From Acherontichlamydia pituitae (GTDB taxonomy: Bacteria > Chlamydiota > Chlamydiia > Chlamydiales > Rhabdochlamydiaceae): a stretch of DNA of 64,000 nucleotides. Numbering within the stretch: the first letter of the stretch is position 1; each line of letters begins with the position of its first letter. Shown one piece after another: positions 40,785 through 48,155 of the stretch. Below the pieces are notes generated by a model. It was not told the origin of the DNA and searched no databases. It was given only the letters and a program-made list of their open reading frames with translations. The stretch lies in contig JAHCAX010000001.1 in the NCBI GenBank assembly GCA_019634675.1, positions 868,001 through 932,000 on the forward strand, given 5' to 3'. The translations under genes and the position numbers were made by a program.

Positions 40785-41279
40785 ATGACGCAGCCAGAGC
40801 TTAGCATTCGTTTGACGCGTCTAGAAGACGCCCCTCCACTAATGCAGTGGTTGATGGACCCTAAAATTCTATCCTGGTTTCCGATGATCGACGCGCGCGA
40901 GGTCGAGGATGCTGTAAGGATCTGGATCGGCTACTCTCGTATTGAAGCAGCATTGACAGCGGAATGGAATGGGGAGCCTTGCGGCATGGCTAACCTCTAT
41001 ATCCAGCCCTATAAAAAGCTGATGCATACCTGCCTTTTCTCCATTATTGTGAAAGAGAACATGCGGGGCAAGGGGATTGGCAGCGCATTGCTCAAACAGC
41101 TGATGAAGCATGCGAAGGAAAAGTTCAAGATCGAGATCTTGCATTTGGAAGTCTACGACGGCAATCCTGCACGAAGACTTTATGAGAGGCACGGATTTAA
41201 ACCATTTGGAAAGCAAGTCCATTTCATTAAAGAAAATGGAAAGTACCTCGGAAAGACTATGATGCAAATGCAGTTATGA
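40785..41279 (+). CDS. GNAT N-acetyltransferase, copy 2
   Basis: A 164-residue paralogue of the preceding gene, beginning 8 bp after it. The acetyl-CoA loop is NMRGKGIGSALL and the C-terminal motif GNPARRLYERHGFKPFG is the canonical GNAT form, better preserved than in copy 1. A tandem duplication is the simplest origin. It overlaps the SprT-like gene through ATGA. Substrate unknown. Confidence 0.85.
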   Translation: MTQPELSIRLTRLEDAPPLMQWLMDPKILSWFPMIDAREVEDAVRIWIGYSRIEAALTAEWNGEPCGMANLYIQPYKKLMHTCLFSIIVKENMRGKGIGSALLKQLMKHAKEKFKIEILHLEVYDGNPARRLYERHGFKPFGKQVHFIKENGKYLGKTMMQMQL

Positions 41280-41764
41280 TCTTCAAATGGCTTCTCGGAA
41301 AGCGAAAAAAAGCGCGTTTCTCCACGCCTTCAAAAAAAACGGTTAAACGGATAGCTCGGAAGGTTGTTCATGGAGAGCATTACAACCTTCAAGAAATTTA
41401 CGACCAGGTCAATGCCCTTTATTTTGAAGGTCGGGTCGATGTCCAGATCACCTGGTTTGGAAGCCAAAAGCGAGCGGCCCGGCGCCGAAGGACCTTGGGA
41501 CTTTACGACTTCAACAGCAAGCTCATTAAAATCCACCGGTTGCTTGACCAGCCACATTTTCCTTCTTACTTTATCTCTTATGTGGTGTATCATGAAATGC
41601 TTCATCACCTCTTTCCTCCTTATCCGCCGAAAAGGGGGAGAAGGAAAATCCATCATGCTGACTTTAAGCGGCATGAAAAAAAATTCGCAGAATACTCCCT
41701 AGCTAAGGAATGGGAGAAGGAAAATCATCAGATTTTTTTTTCAAAAAAAGGTGGTCGGAGATAG
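41276..41764 (+). CDS. SprT-like zinc metallopeptidase domain protein
   Basis: A 162-residue basic protein with the zinc motif HEMLHH (HExxH) near residue 105 and a further His in KIHHADFKRHEK, giving the SprT/SprT-like three-ligand pattern. LQEIYDQVNALYF at residues 38-50 matches the SprT N-terminal helix. Eukaryotic relatives (Spartan) cut DNA-protein crosslinks; bacterial SprT function is unclear. It has a basic N-terminus (KWLLGKRKKARF) that could bind nucleic acid. Translationally coupled to the GNAT upstream and 45 bp before yebC. Confidence 0.8.
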   Translation: MIFKWLLGKRKKARFSTPSKKTVKRIARKVVHGEHYNLQEIYDQVNALYFEGRVDVQITWFGSQKRAARRRRTLGLYDFNSKLIKIHRLLDQPHFPSYFISYVVYHEMLHHLFPPYPPKRGRRKIHHADFKRHEKKFAEYSLAKEWEKENHQIFFSKKGGRR

Positions 41765-41809
41765 GAAAGGCCCTTATCTCTTTAACCTACCGAAACAGTG
41801 GGATCGATT

Positions 41810-42529
41810 ATGGCAGGTCATAGTAAATGGGCTAATATTAAGCACCGAAAAGGCAGAGCGGACGCTATCAAAGGGAAGATCTTTTCCCGCATCACAAAGG
41901 AAATCATCAGCGCAGTCAAACAGGGAGGCCCAGACCCTAAGTCCAATCCTAAATTAAGATTAGTGCTGCAAAAAGCAAGAGCTGTAAACCTTCCGAATGA
42001 CAACATCGAACGGAACATCAAAAAAGCAACAAGCGCCGACCAAGCTGATTATGTTGAGTTCACTTACGAGCTCTACGGCTATGGAGGAGTAGGGATCATT
42101 GTCGATGTGATGACCGATAATAAGAACAGGATCTCTTCCGATATGCGGATCGCTACCAATAAAAAAGGGGGGACGATTGCCAACCCGGGCGCTGTCGCCT
42201 TCAATTTCGATCGGAAAGGGGTCCTCCAGGTTTCCAAAAAAAATGCTATAGAGGATGAACTTTTTTTAAATGCGACCGATGCTGGAGCAGAGGACTTTGA
42301 CGCGACAGATGAAATGTTTATTATTACAACCCCTCCTGATCAGCTGTTTAACGTAAAGGAAAAATTAGAACAGAAAGGGATCAAAGTCGAAGAGGCTGAA
42401 TTGCAAATGATCCCTAAAAATTATATTGAGTGCGACCCGGAAAACGTAAAGGCTAATCTTGAATTGATCGAATACTTGGAAGCCTTAGATGATGTCGATG
42501 CCGTTTTTCATAACTTAAAAATGGAGTAG
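41810..42529 (+). CDS. yebC: YebC/PmpR-family protein (TACO1-like)
   Basis: A 239-residue protein with the family start MAGHSKWANIKHRKGRAD; the ATG at 41810 is preferred over a GTG four codons upstream. YELYGYGGVGIIVDVMTDN and the acidic domain 2/3 segments are intact, as is the normal length. YebC proteins were long called transcription regulators; recent work shows roles in translation of proline-rich stalls. Last gene of the prfB operon, same order as in Chlamydia. Confidence 0.94.
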   Translation: MAGHSKWANIKHRKGRADAIKGKIFSRITKEIISAVKQGGPDPKSNPKLRLVLQKARAVNLPNDNIERNIKKATSADQADYVEFTYELYGYGGVGIIVDVMTDNKNRISSDMRIATNKKGGTIANPGAVAFNFDRKGVLQVSKKNAIEDELFLNATDAGAEDFDATDEMFIITTPPDQLFNVKEKLEQKGIKVEEAELQMIPKNYIECDPENVKANLELIEYLEALDDVDAVFHNLKME

Positions 42530-42767
42530 ATAGTTTTGCAACTGGCTTAGTTTATTGTTTGCAATAAAATTTTGTTTGAGTTTGGAATTGTTGTGTCTGA
42601 TTATTAAATCGAACGAAATTTTTATTGGATTGGTCTTTTAATTGCTGTTAATTCGAAATTGAATAATTAAATTGTTTTAATTTGAATTTTTCGTGTTTTG
42701 TAAACCGGTTAATTTTATTCATTTTATAAACTGTTGACTGTATAATTACGGTTAATATCATGATTAG

Positions 42768-44246
42768 ATGGTTTGTATGTCAGCTTATATAAGATTACAG
42801 AATTTCATTACTAGCGCTCAATTGGCTTATAACAATCCCCAACAGCAACATTTAGTTTTAGGTCAGGGAGAGCAAATTGTTTTACAAGATGGGATCGGCA
42901 GGCCGTTAACTTCCGCAGAAGTCCAAGACCAAAATCGGCGCACCTGGAACACATTTACCCGTTCTCTTCGTGATGTGATCGGTACAAATAAAGTCCAAGA
43001 GATTTGCAATAAGTTCCGTTTCAATATTCAGAAAATGGAGCGGGAGGGGCTTCCTCTGCTTGCTGAACATATCGAACTGTTCAGTATCGGAGCTAGCCGA
43101 ATGATGACCCGCGATATCAAGCAGCGCGTACCTCAGCAGCACCTAAGAGAATTAACAGTTGCCCAGCTTGAAGAAAAGATGAGGATGGTCAACCCATTTC
43201 CAGTTGTCGGCTGGTCATTGGACCCCCGTGAAATCTCAGGAACTCCGACTAATTTCCTTTCCTGGTTTTTTCATGATGCCAGGTTAATGGATAAAGAGAC
43301 CCAGTTGCTTTTCTCAGATGTCAGGGATTTGTCCTTTCCGGCATGGCAAGAGCGTTTTTGCAAATGTATCGTCAACCGTGAGCTTGCTGAAAAACAGGTC
43401 ATCCCAGCGCCTGGCGCAAATGGACGTGTCGAGTACTACAAGGTGCATCGCAAAGTCGCTACAGGCGATGGCCTGGTAGCGTATGCTCTTAAGCCGATCG
43501 GCGCAGATTCGACCTTGAAGCCTATCGTGCTATTCCGCCCCTCGCAATTTGCCCTATCGAATGAAGATGCAATGGAAACCTACATGAACGATGTTCAGGG
43601 CAATATTGGCGAGATGGGGTATTTAGCTGCTCGCAATTCCTTTAACCAATTGATGAACGATCCTAAATTCTGCCCGGATGGAACAAAGATCGAAGTCGCA
43701 GGCTACAGCTTAGGCGGCGCGCATGCCCAACGCTTCGTTGCCGATCAGTGGCGAAAGGTCTCTTCGGCAACATTTTATAACGACCCGAGCGTAGATTGCG
43801 AGACTGCGGAGCGTTTTGCCCGCGAACTCAACGCAGCTCCTCGTTTTGCAGATCCCATCCGTTTGAATATCTTCAGGACAAAAGGGGATATTGCCCACCA
43901 TGTCGGAGAGAGGCACTTGGGCTGGGGAGTCACGCATCCTGATGCACAGGTCCAACTCTTGGAGTTCGACCATCAGAACCGAGAGATCTCATTGCTGCAG
44001 CTGCATGGTCGAAGAGTGTTCGACAATCCTTATCGCAATTACCATGTCACGGTGCACAATGCAACCGAGCTCAATGACCAGCTCGACAATGAACGGCGCG
44101 GCCCAGCAGTATTTTGGTATGAGAAGATGCGCAAATGCTGGGGAACTGTTGCATTCTGGCTGTTATTTGGACTGCGCGAAGTGACCAAATTCTTCAGTGC
44201 TTTTCTTGGGATCAAAATCTTGAGAAGCAGCAAACGCACCTACTAA
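42768..44246 (+). CDS. Lipase-like alpha/beta-hydrolase protein with C-terminal membrane segment
   Basis: A 492-residue protein, or 489 from the ATG at 42777. The nucleophile elbow VAGYSLGGAHAQR (GxSxG) near residue 320 follows a long N-terminal part; RTKGDIAHHVGE near 380 could supply the Asp and a downstream HVTVHN the His. A hydrophobic segment near residues 455-480 (WGTVAFWLLFGLREVTKFF) could anchor it. The elbow with GTKIEVAGYSLGG resembles class 3 (fungal-type) lipases. It is preceded by 238 bp of very AT-rich DNA and follows the conserved block, so it is probably accessory. The catalytic assignment is tentative. Confidence 0.7.
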   Translation: MVCMSAYIRLQNFITSAQLAYNNPQQQHLVLGQGEQIVLQDGIGRPLTSAEVQDQNRRTWNTFTRSLRDVIGTNKVQEICNKFRFNIQKMEREGLPLLAEHIELFSIGASRMMTRDIKQRVPQQHLRELTVAQLEEKMRMVNPFPVVGWSLDPREISGTPTNFLSWFFHDARLMDKETQLLFSDVRDLSFPAWQERFCKCIVNRELAEKQVIPAPGANGRVEYYKVHRKVATGDGLVAYALKPIGADSTLKPIVLFRPSQFALSNEDAMETYMNDVQGNIGEMGYLAARNSFNQLMNDPKFCPDGTKIEVAGYSLGGAHAQRFVADQWRKVSSATFYNDPSVDCETAERFARELNAAPRFADPIRLNIFRTKGDIAHHVGERHLGWGVTHPDAQVQLLEFDHQNREISLLQLHGRRVFDNPYRNYHVTVHNATELNDQLDNERRGPAVFWYEKMRKCWGTVAFWLLFGLREVTKFFSAFLGIKILRSSKRTY

Positions 44247-44250
44247 TTTT

Positions 44251-44329
44251 TCTTCCTCTATAAACTCTGTGCTTTCTGTGGTTTTCGCTTTTTTACCACA
44301 GTTAAGAACGCAGAGTTTATAGAGGAAGA
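44251..44329. terminator. Long stem after the lipase-like gene
   Basis: TCTTCCTCTATAAACTCTG (44251-44269) and its exact reverse complement (44311-44329) form a 19-bp stem. A second 7-bp stem, CTGTGGT (44276-44282) with ACCACAG (44295-44301), closes the interior. It begins 4 bp after the stop codon. No good T-run follows. Confidence 0.8.
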
Positions 44330-44369
44330 GATCTTCTTAGAGATGTTCTCTGAATTAGAACAGCTTCTT

Positions 44370-44544
44370 AGAAGCTGTTTTATAACTCCACTTTCGGTCT
44401 TTGGAGTCTTTTCGCGATCTTTCGTATCAGGCTTCTCACCCATGTGCTTACACATGAGTTCGTCGCCTGAACGGCTAAGGCCTTACGAAAGTTCATCGGA
44501 AAGCCTCTCAAATCCCTAAAAAGTCTAGTTATAAAACAGCTTCT
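44370..44544. repeat. 175-nt giant hairpin ending at the stop codon of the convergent gene
   Basis: Outer arms AGAAGCTGTTTTATAACT (44370-44387) and its exact reverse complement (44527-44544). Inner pairs include CTTTCGTA/TACGAAAG, AGGC/GCCT and a terminal CATGTG/CACATG loop. The TAA stop of the CDP-alcohol gene (44546-44544) touches the right arm. The left arm also joins CAGCTTC at 44361 to make a normal terminator, AACAGCTTC-TTA-GAAGCTGTT then TT. The size is close to the 12810-12979 hairpin although the sequences are unrelated. Confidence 0.82.
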
Positions 44545-45140
44545 TAGGCGTGTTGAGTAAATTGCCAGAGCCTGACAGCAGTCGTGATCAATACAAGAAC
44601 AATAAAGATGCAGCTTAAAGGGGCAAACGCCATGGGCGCTAATGCCATTGCTCCCCAAATAAGGAACGCTTCAGCTCTTTCGATGAGCCCCGGACTATAG
44701 TGGAAGCTTTTTTTGATTCCATTCGATGTATTCTCTGAAAAGATCCCAACGACAAGAAAAGAGGTGATGCAGAGTAAAATGCTTCCTAGCATCCCAATTG
44801 TCAGAAGTCCCCGATTGCTCGGGTCGACAGAATAGAGTCCGAACAACACGGAAAATTCGACGATCCGGTCGCAGACGATATCCCAAACAGCGCCTTTCGA
44901 TGAGGCTGAGTTTTGAAATCGGGACAGTGAGCCATCAAGGGTATCCAAAAAACCGGACAGGAGCAAAGCCCCAAGGGCAGCCCATTTCCATCCTGCAACG
45001 ATGAACGGAGCAAAGCTGATGCCGGTCAGACAAGCGGCAGCAGTAATTGCGATAGGACGGCATCGGTTGACAGCTGGAATCTTTAAAAGAGGGGAGATCA
45101 ATATCTTCTCATAGGTGTTCCGACAGAGCCCTTCAAGCAT
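44544..45140 (-). CDS. CDP-alcohol phosphatidyltransferase family enzyme
   Basis: A 198-residue membrane protein with several transmembrane helices. The family signature is present as LDGSLSR...KGAVWDIVCD (DG-x2-(A)R-x8-G-x3-D-x3-D, with Ser replacing Ala), giving the metal-binding aspartates. Family members transfer a phosphatidyl or similar group from a CDP-activated lipid to glycerol-P, inositol-P, serine and so on; the acceptor is unknown. AGGGGA precedes the ATG. Last gene of the operon with TVP38 proteins and a flavoprotein, overlapping its neighbour by 8 bp. Confidence 0.82.
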   Translation of the reverse strand: MLEGLCRNTYEKILISPLLKIPAVNRCRPIAITAAACLTGISFAPFIVAGWKWAALGALLLSGFLDTLDGSLSRFQNSASSKGAVWDIVCDRIVEFSVLFGLYSVDPSNRGLLTIGMLGSILLCITSFLVVGIFSENTSNGIKKSFHYSPGLIERAEAFLIWGAMALAPMAFAPLSCIFIVLVLITTAVRLWQFTQHA

Positions 45141-45834
45141 TTTTTCCCCTGATCTTTTTTACAACGATAGGAATCAAAGCAAATATCCCAAGAGCAATCA
45201 AGGCAATTTTAACCTTAATGTTAAAAATGGCATCAAGGGATAGTCCTCCTTGCGATTGAAAAATGGCTCCTAGCCCTTCACCCGCTTGCGTGAAGACGTA
45301 GGCGCCAGGAAGGATTCCCACAAAAGTCGTCCAGACGAATGTGCGCAATTTCACATTGAAAACGGCTGGCGCCAGGTTCACAAGCCAGAAAGGAAACAGA
45401 GGAACAAAACGGAGAAAGAGGAGGTAGCTGACAGCGTTTTCTTTAAAACCCTTCTCCATTTTTTTCAATCTGGGCCCAGCCTTTTGAAACAGCTTCTCTC
45501 CCAATGCGGACCGTGCAGAAAGAAAGAGCAAGGTCGCCCCTGTTGTTGCGCCGATCAGTACGTACAGGGTGCTTAGAGGAACAGGAAACAAAAAGCCTCC
45601 GATCAAGCTTAAGAACAACCCTCCAGGGATCGACAAGGCTGTGGCGACGATGTAGACGATGATGTAGATCACGGGAGCTGCAATCGGATGCTTGCTGACA
45701 TAGAGCAGCAAGTCGCTGTGATAGGCCTTGAGGTTCTGAAAGGATAGGTCCCTGTAAATGCCTGTCGCGTAAACAATGCCCATTAAAATGACGATGAGGA
45801 TGATCGGTAAATAACGTTTGATCCTCTGCTTCAT
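45133..45834 (-). CDS. TVP38/TMEM64 (VTT-domain) membrane protein, copy 2
   Basis: A 233-residue protein with five to six hydrophobic segments. The VTT/DedA-like core is visible as GGLFLSLIGGFLFPVPLST..LIGATTGATLLF and FLRFVPLFPFWLVNLAPAVF with the conserved R..P..P pattern. Related eukaryotic proteins (TMEM41B, VMP1) are lipid scramblases and bacterial DedA proteins move lipid carriers. It overlaps the flavoprotein gene through ATGA and shares its plan with copy 1 at 47280-47978. Confidence 0.85.
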   Translation of the reverse strand: MKQRIKRYLPIILIVILMGIVYATGIYRDLSFQNLKAYHSDLLLYVSKHPIAAPVIYIIVYIVATALSIPGGLFLSLIGGFLFPVPLSTLYVLIGATTGATLLFLSARSALGEKLFQKAGPRLKKMEKGFKENAVSYLLFLRFVPLFPFWLVNLAPAVFNVKLRTFVWTTFVGILPGAYVFTQAGEGLGAIFQSQGGLSLDAIFNIKVKIALIALGIFALIPIVVKKIRGKNA

Positions 45835-47270
45835 GATGATTTTCCTAAGGTTTTTTTAATTGTTGGAAGCACGGTCTGCGTCAGCCATAAGTCGCTTGCT
45901 TTGCGGATCGCAAGGCTATAGGTGGGATAAGGGTGGATCATGCTGGAGAGCTTTCTCAAAGGGATCTTTCCTTGCATGGCAGTTGCTATCTGCATGAGCA
46001 TTTCACCAGCGCGCGGAGCAACGATTGTCGCACCTAGAATTTTGCTGCTCCATTTCTTTGTTATGATCTTAACAAAGCCTTCTGTTCGCCCTGCCGTGAT
46101 GGCGCGGTCCAATTTCGTAAATGGGACGTGGTAAACGGCAATGGAGCGAGCCTTGTAGCGTTGAAGCGCTTCTTGCTCCAAGAGTCCAATGCTGGCTATT
46201 TCTGGATCTGTATAGGTCACACGGGGAACAGGAGCGCAGTTTAAGCTTTTTTTGATCCCAAATGGAAGAAGAAGGGAAGTAAGGACCGATCGGGCTTGGC
46301 TCTCTGCGTAGTGGGTGAAAAAGGGAGCTCCGGCAGCATCGCCGATCGCCCAGATGTGCTTCTGGTTCGTTCTTCCAAAACGATCGACAGGGATCCCTTT
46401 TTCTGAAAAGAGAACGCCTGCATTGTTTAAGTTAAGCGATGCCAGGTTCGGCGACCTTCCGGCGGCGACCAGCAAAGCATCAGATTGAAGGGTAACCTTT
46501 TTGTCTGAACCCTTCTCTTGCAAAAAGATCTCGAATTTTCCTTCTCTGTAAGCTACGCGCTTAGTCGCATACCCGATAAGGAGCTCGATCCCTTCTTCTT
46601 TGAAACAATCAGTCAGAATTTGCTGTGCTTGAGGTTCTTCCCTTGGAAGAGGAGCTTTTGTTCCAATGATAATCACAGAGCTTCCCAGACGGCGCATCGC
46701 TTGGGCAATTTCGCAGCCAATGGGACCAGCGCCTACGACAACAAGGCTTTTTGGGACCTTTTTCAAATCGAAGATGGTCTCATTGGTCAGATAAGGGGTT
46801 TCAGCCAGTCCTTGTATGAAAGGAATGTTCGGAGCAGAGCCCGTTGCAATCACGATCTGCTTTCCCCAAATGGTGCGGACCTCAGATTCTTTGCCGATAA
46901 TCTTGATGGTGTGGGGATCGACAAACGAAGCAGTGCCTTCTAAAGCATCAACTCCATTTTTTTCTAAAGCCGGCTTATCTTCTTCAGCGCGGATCTGAGC
47001 AACGATAGTTCTAACGCGCTCCAACGCATCGTCTGCGTTAAATGGACCAGACAGTCCATGGATCCCTAAATTCTTACTGTTTAATATTGCATATGCCGCA
47101 TGGGATGAAGCTATCAGTGACTTACTTGGAATGCATCCAAAATTGGTGCAATCGCCTCCCCAATGCTTCTTTTCGATGATCAATACTTTTTTTCCAGCTT
47201 TTGCTGCGCCGTTAGCGACGACTAATCCAGCAGCGCCCGAACCAATGACAATGATGGGGTATTTTTCCAC
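45831..47270 (-). CDS. Mercuric-reductase/lipoamide-dehydrogenase-like flavoprotein
   Basis: A 479-residue class I pyridine nucleotide-disulfide oxidoreductase. The FAD loop is VIGSGAAGLVVANGA, the redox-active disulfide GGDCTNFGCIPSK (two Cys five apart), and the NAD(P) loop VVGAGPIGCEIAQ. The C-terminal dimer motif reads MIHPYPTYSLA, a variant of HPHPTLSE, with Tyr for His and Ala in place of Glu. No extra N-terminal metal-binding domain or vicinal C-terminal cysteines are seen, so mercury reduction is unlikely. It lies between two TVP38 genes; such flavoproteins and TVP38 domains are often neighbours or fused. Confidence 0.87.
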   Translation of the reverse strand: MEKYPIIVIGSGAAGLVVANGAAKAGKKVLIIEKKHWGGDCTNFGCIPSKSLIASSHAAYAILNSKNLGIHGLSGPFNADDALERVRTIVAQIRAEEDKPALEKNGVDALEGTASFVDPHTIKIIGKESEVRTIWGKQIVIATGSAPNIPFIQGLAETPYLTNETIFDLKKVPKSLVVVGAGPIGCEIAQAMRRLGSSVIIIGTKAPLPREEPQAQQILTDCFKEEGIELLIGYATKRVAYREGKFEIFLQEKGSDKKVTLQSDALLVAAGRSPNLASLNLNNAGVLFSEKGIPVDRFGRTNQKHIWAIGDAAGAPFFTHYAESQARSVLTSLLLPFGIKKSLNCAPVPRVTYTDPEIASIGLLEQEALQRYKARSIAVYHVPFTKLDRAITAGRTEGFVKIITKKWSSKILGATIVAPRAGEMLMQIATAMQGKIPLRKLSSMIHPYPTYSLAIRKASDLWLTQTVLPTIKKTLGKSS

Positions 47271-47279
47271 GTAAAGGGC

Positions 47280-47978
47280 CTAGTTCTTCTTTTTTAGGTG
47301 CTGATAGAGTAGAGGGATCAAAGCAAGAAACCCTAATCCGATCAGCAAGATCTTGATTTGCGTCGTAAAGATATCAGAGCTGGAAAAATAGGTGTGCTGT
47401 TCAAAATAGTGGGACAGGCCCGATCCACCCTGGGCTAAAACAACAGCAAGAGGGAGCACGCCGACGAGCGTCGTCCAGATGAATGTCCATCTTGGAATAC
47501 GCAGGACAGCCGAAGCGATATTGAGCACCCAGTAAGGAAGCAAGTGGGAAAAGCGGAAGAAGAGAAGATAATAGATCTCCTTTTTGCGCACTTTTTCTTG
47601 AAGCTTTTCGAGATAGTTGCGCTGCGTAGTGGAAAGAGGATTTTTCAAAGCAGCCTCAGCAGCGCAAAAAAATAGGGTGGCCCCTAATGTCTCGGCAAAA
47701 ACGATGTAAATGATCGCAAGCGGAAGCGGAAAAAGAAAGCCTCCGAGGATGCTCAAGAAAATCGAGTCGGGGATGACTAGGCAGACGGAAGCGACATAGA
47801 TCATAATAAAGTACGCAGCTGATTGGACAGGATGCGTATGGATATGGTGTTTCCACTGCGCATGCTTCAGCTGGATATACTGATAGCTGAAATCATGGTA
47901 GGTCCCGCTCAAATAGACATAGAGCATAGCGCATAAGATCAAGACAATCGGCAGGTAGGATAGGATCTGCTTTTTCAT
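47280..47978 (-). CDS. TVP38/TMEM64 (VTT-domain) membrane protein, copy 1
   Basis: A 232-residue paralogue of copy 2. Core segments are PDSIFLSILGGFLFPLPLA..YIVFAETLGATLFF and FFRFSHLLPYWVLNIASAVLRIP. The R..P pattern is altered (RFSHLLPYW for RFVPLFPFW), so one of the usual prolines is missing. It leads the operon, 9 bp before the flavoprotein gene. Probably an inner-membrane lipid-handling protein. Confidence 0.85.
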   Translation of the reverse strand: MKKQILSYLPIVLILCAMLYVYLSGTYHDFSYQYIQLKHAQWKHHIHTHPVQSAAYFIMIYVASVCLVIPDSIFLSILGGFLFPLPLAIIYIVFAETLGATLFFCAAEAALKNPLSTTQRNYLEKLQEKVRKKEIYYLLFFRFSHLLPYWVLNIASAVLRIPRWTFIWTTLVGVLPLAVVLAQGGSGLSHYFEQHTYFSSSDIFTTQIKILLIGLGFLALIPLLYQHLKKKN

Positions 47979-48061
47979 CGGCCTTGCAATATTGGAGAGA
48001 CATCCCCATAACTACCACCTCAAGATAAAATAAGCAATAGAGATGCCATAATTGCGCATTA

Positions 48062-48080
48062 ACAAGGAGTTGCTCCTTGT
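48062..48080. repeat. Short palindrome ACAAGGAG-TTG-CTCCTTGT
   Basis: Perfect 8-bp arms with a 3-nt loop in the spacer between the M16 protease end and the TVP38 copy 1 start. It may be an extra termination hairpin or part of the TVP38 leader. It contains an exposed GGAG. Confidence 0.6.
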
Positions 48081-48113
48081 CGAAACTCACACAATCTAAC
48101 CGGTCGCAGTATG

Positions 48114-48144
48114 GTCAGGGCAAAAGAATGGATTTTGCCCTGAC
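48114..48144 (-). terminator. 12-bp stem after the M16 protease gene
   Basis: GTCAGGGCAAAA (48114-48125) and its reverse complement (48133-48144) with a 7-nt loop, starting 12 bp after the protease stop on the minus strand. A G/C-rich lower stem, but no T-run. Confidence 0.7.
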
Positions 48145-48155
48145 TATCCTGTCGT

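Noticed and set aside
44544..45140. Shared MLEGLC...EKIL start of the CDP-alcohol enzyme and the DUF6314 protein
   Set aside because: The resemblance covers only the first 15 residues and the rest of the proteins are unrelated; probably coincidence.
45831..47270. Mercury resistance operon
   Set aside because: No merR, merT/P or metal-binding cysteines in the flavoprotein; the neighbours are lipid-related membrane proteins.
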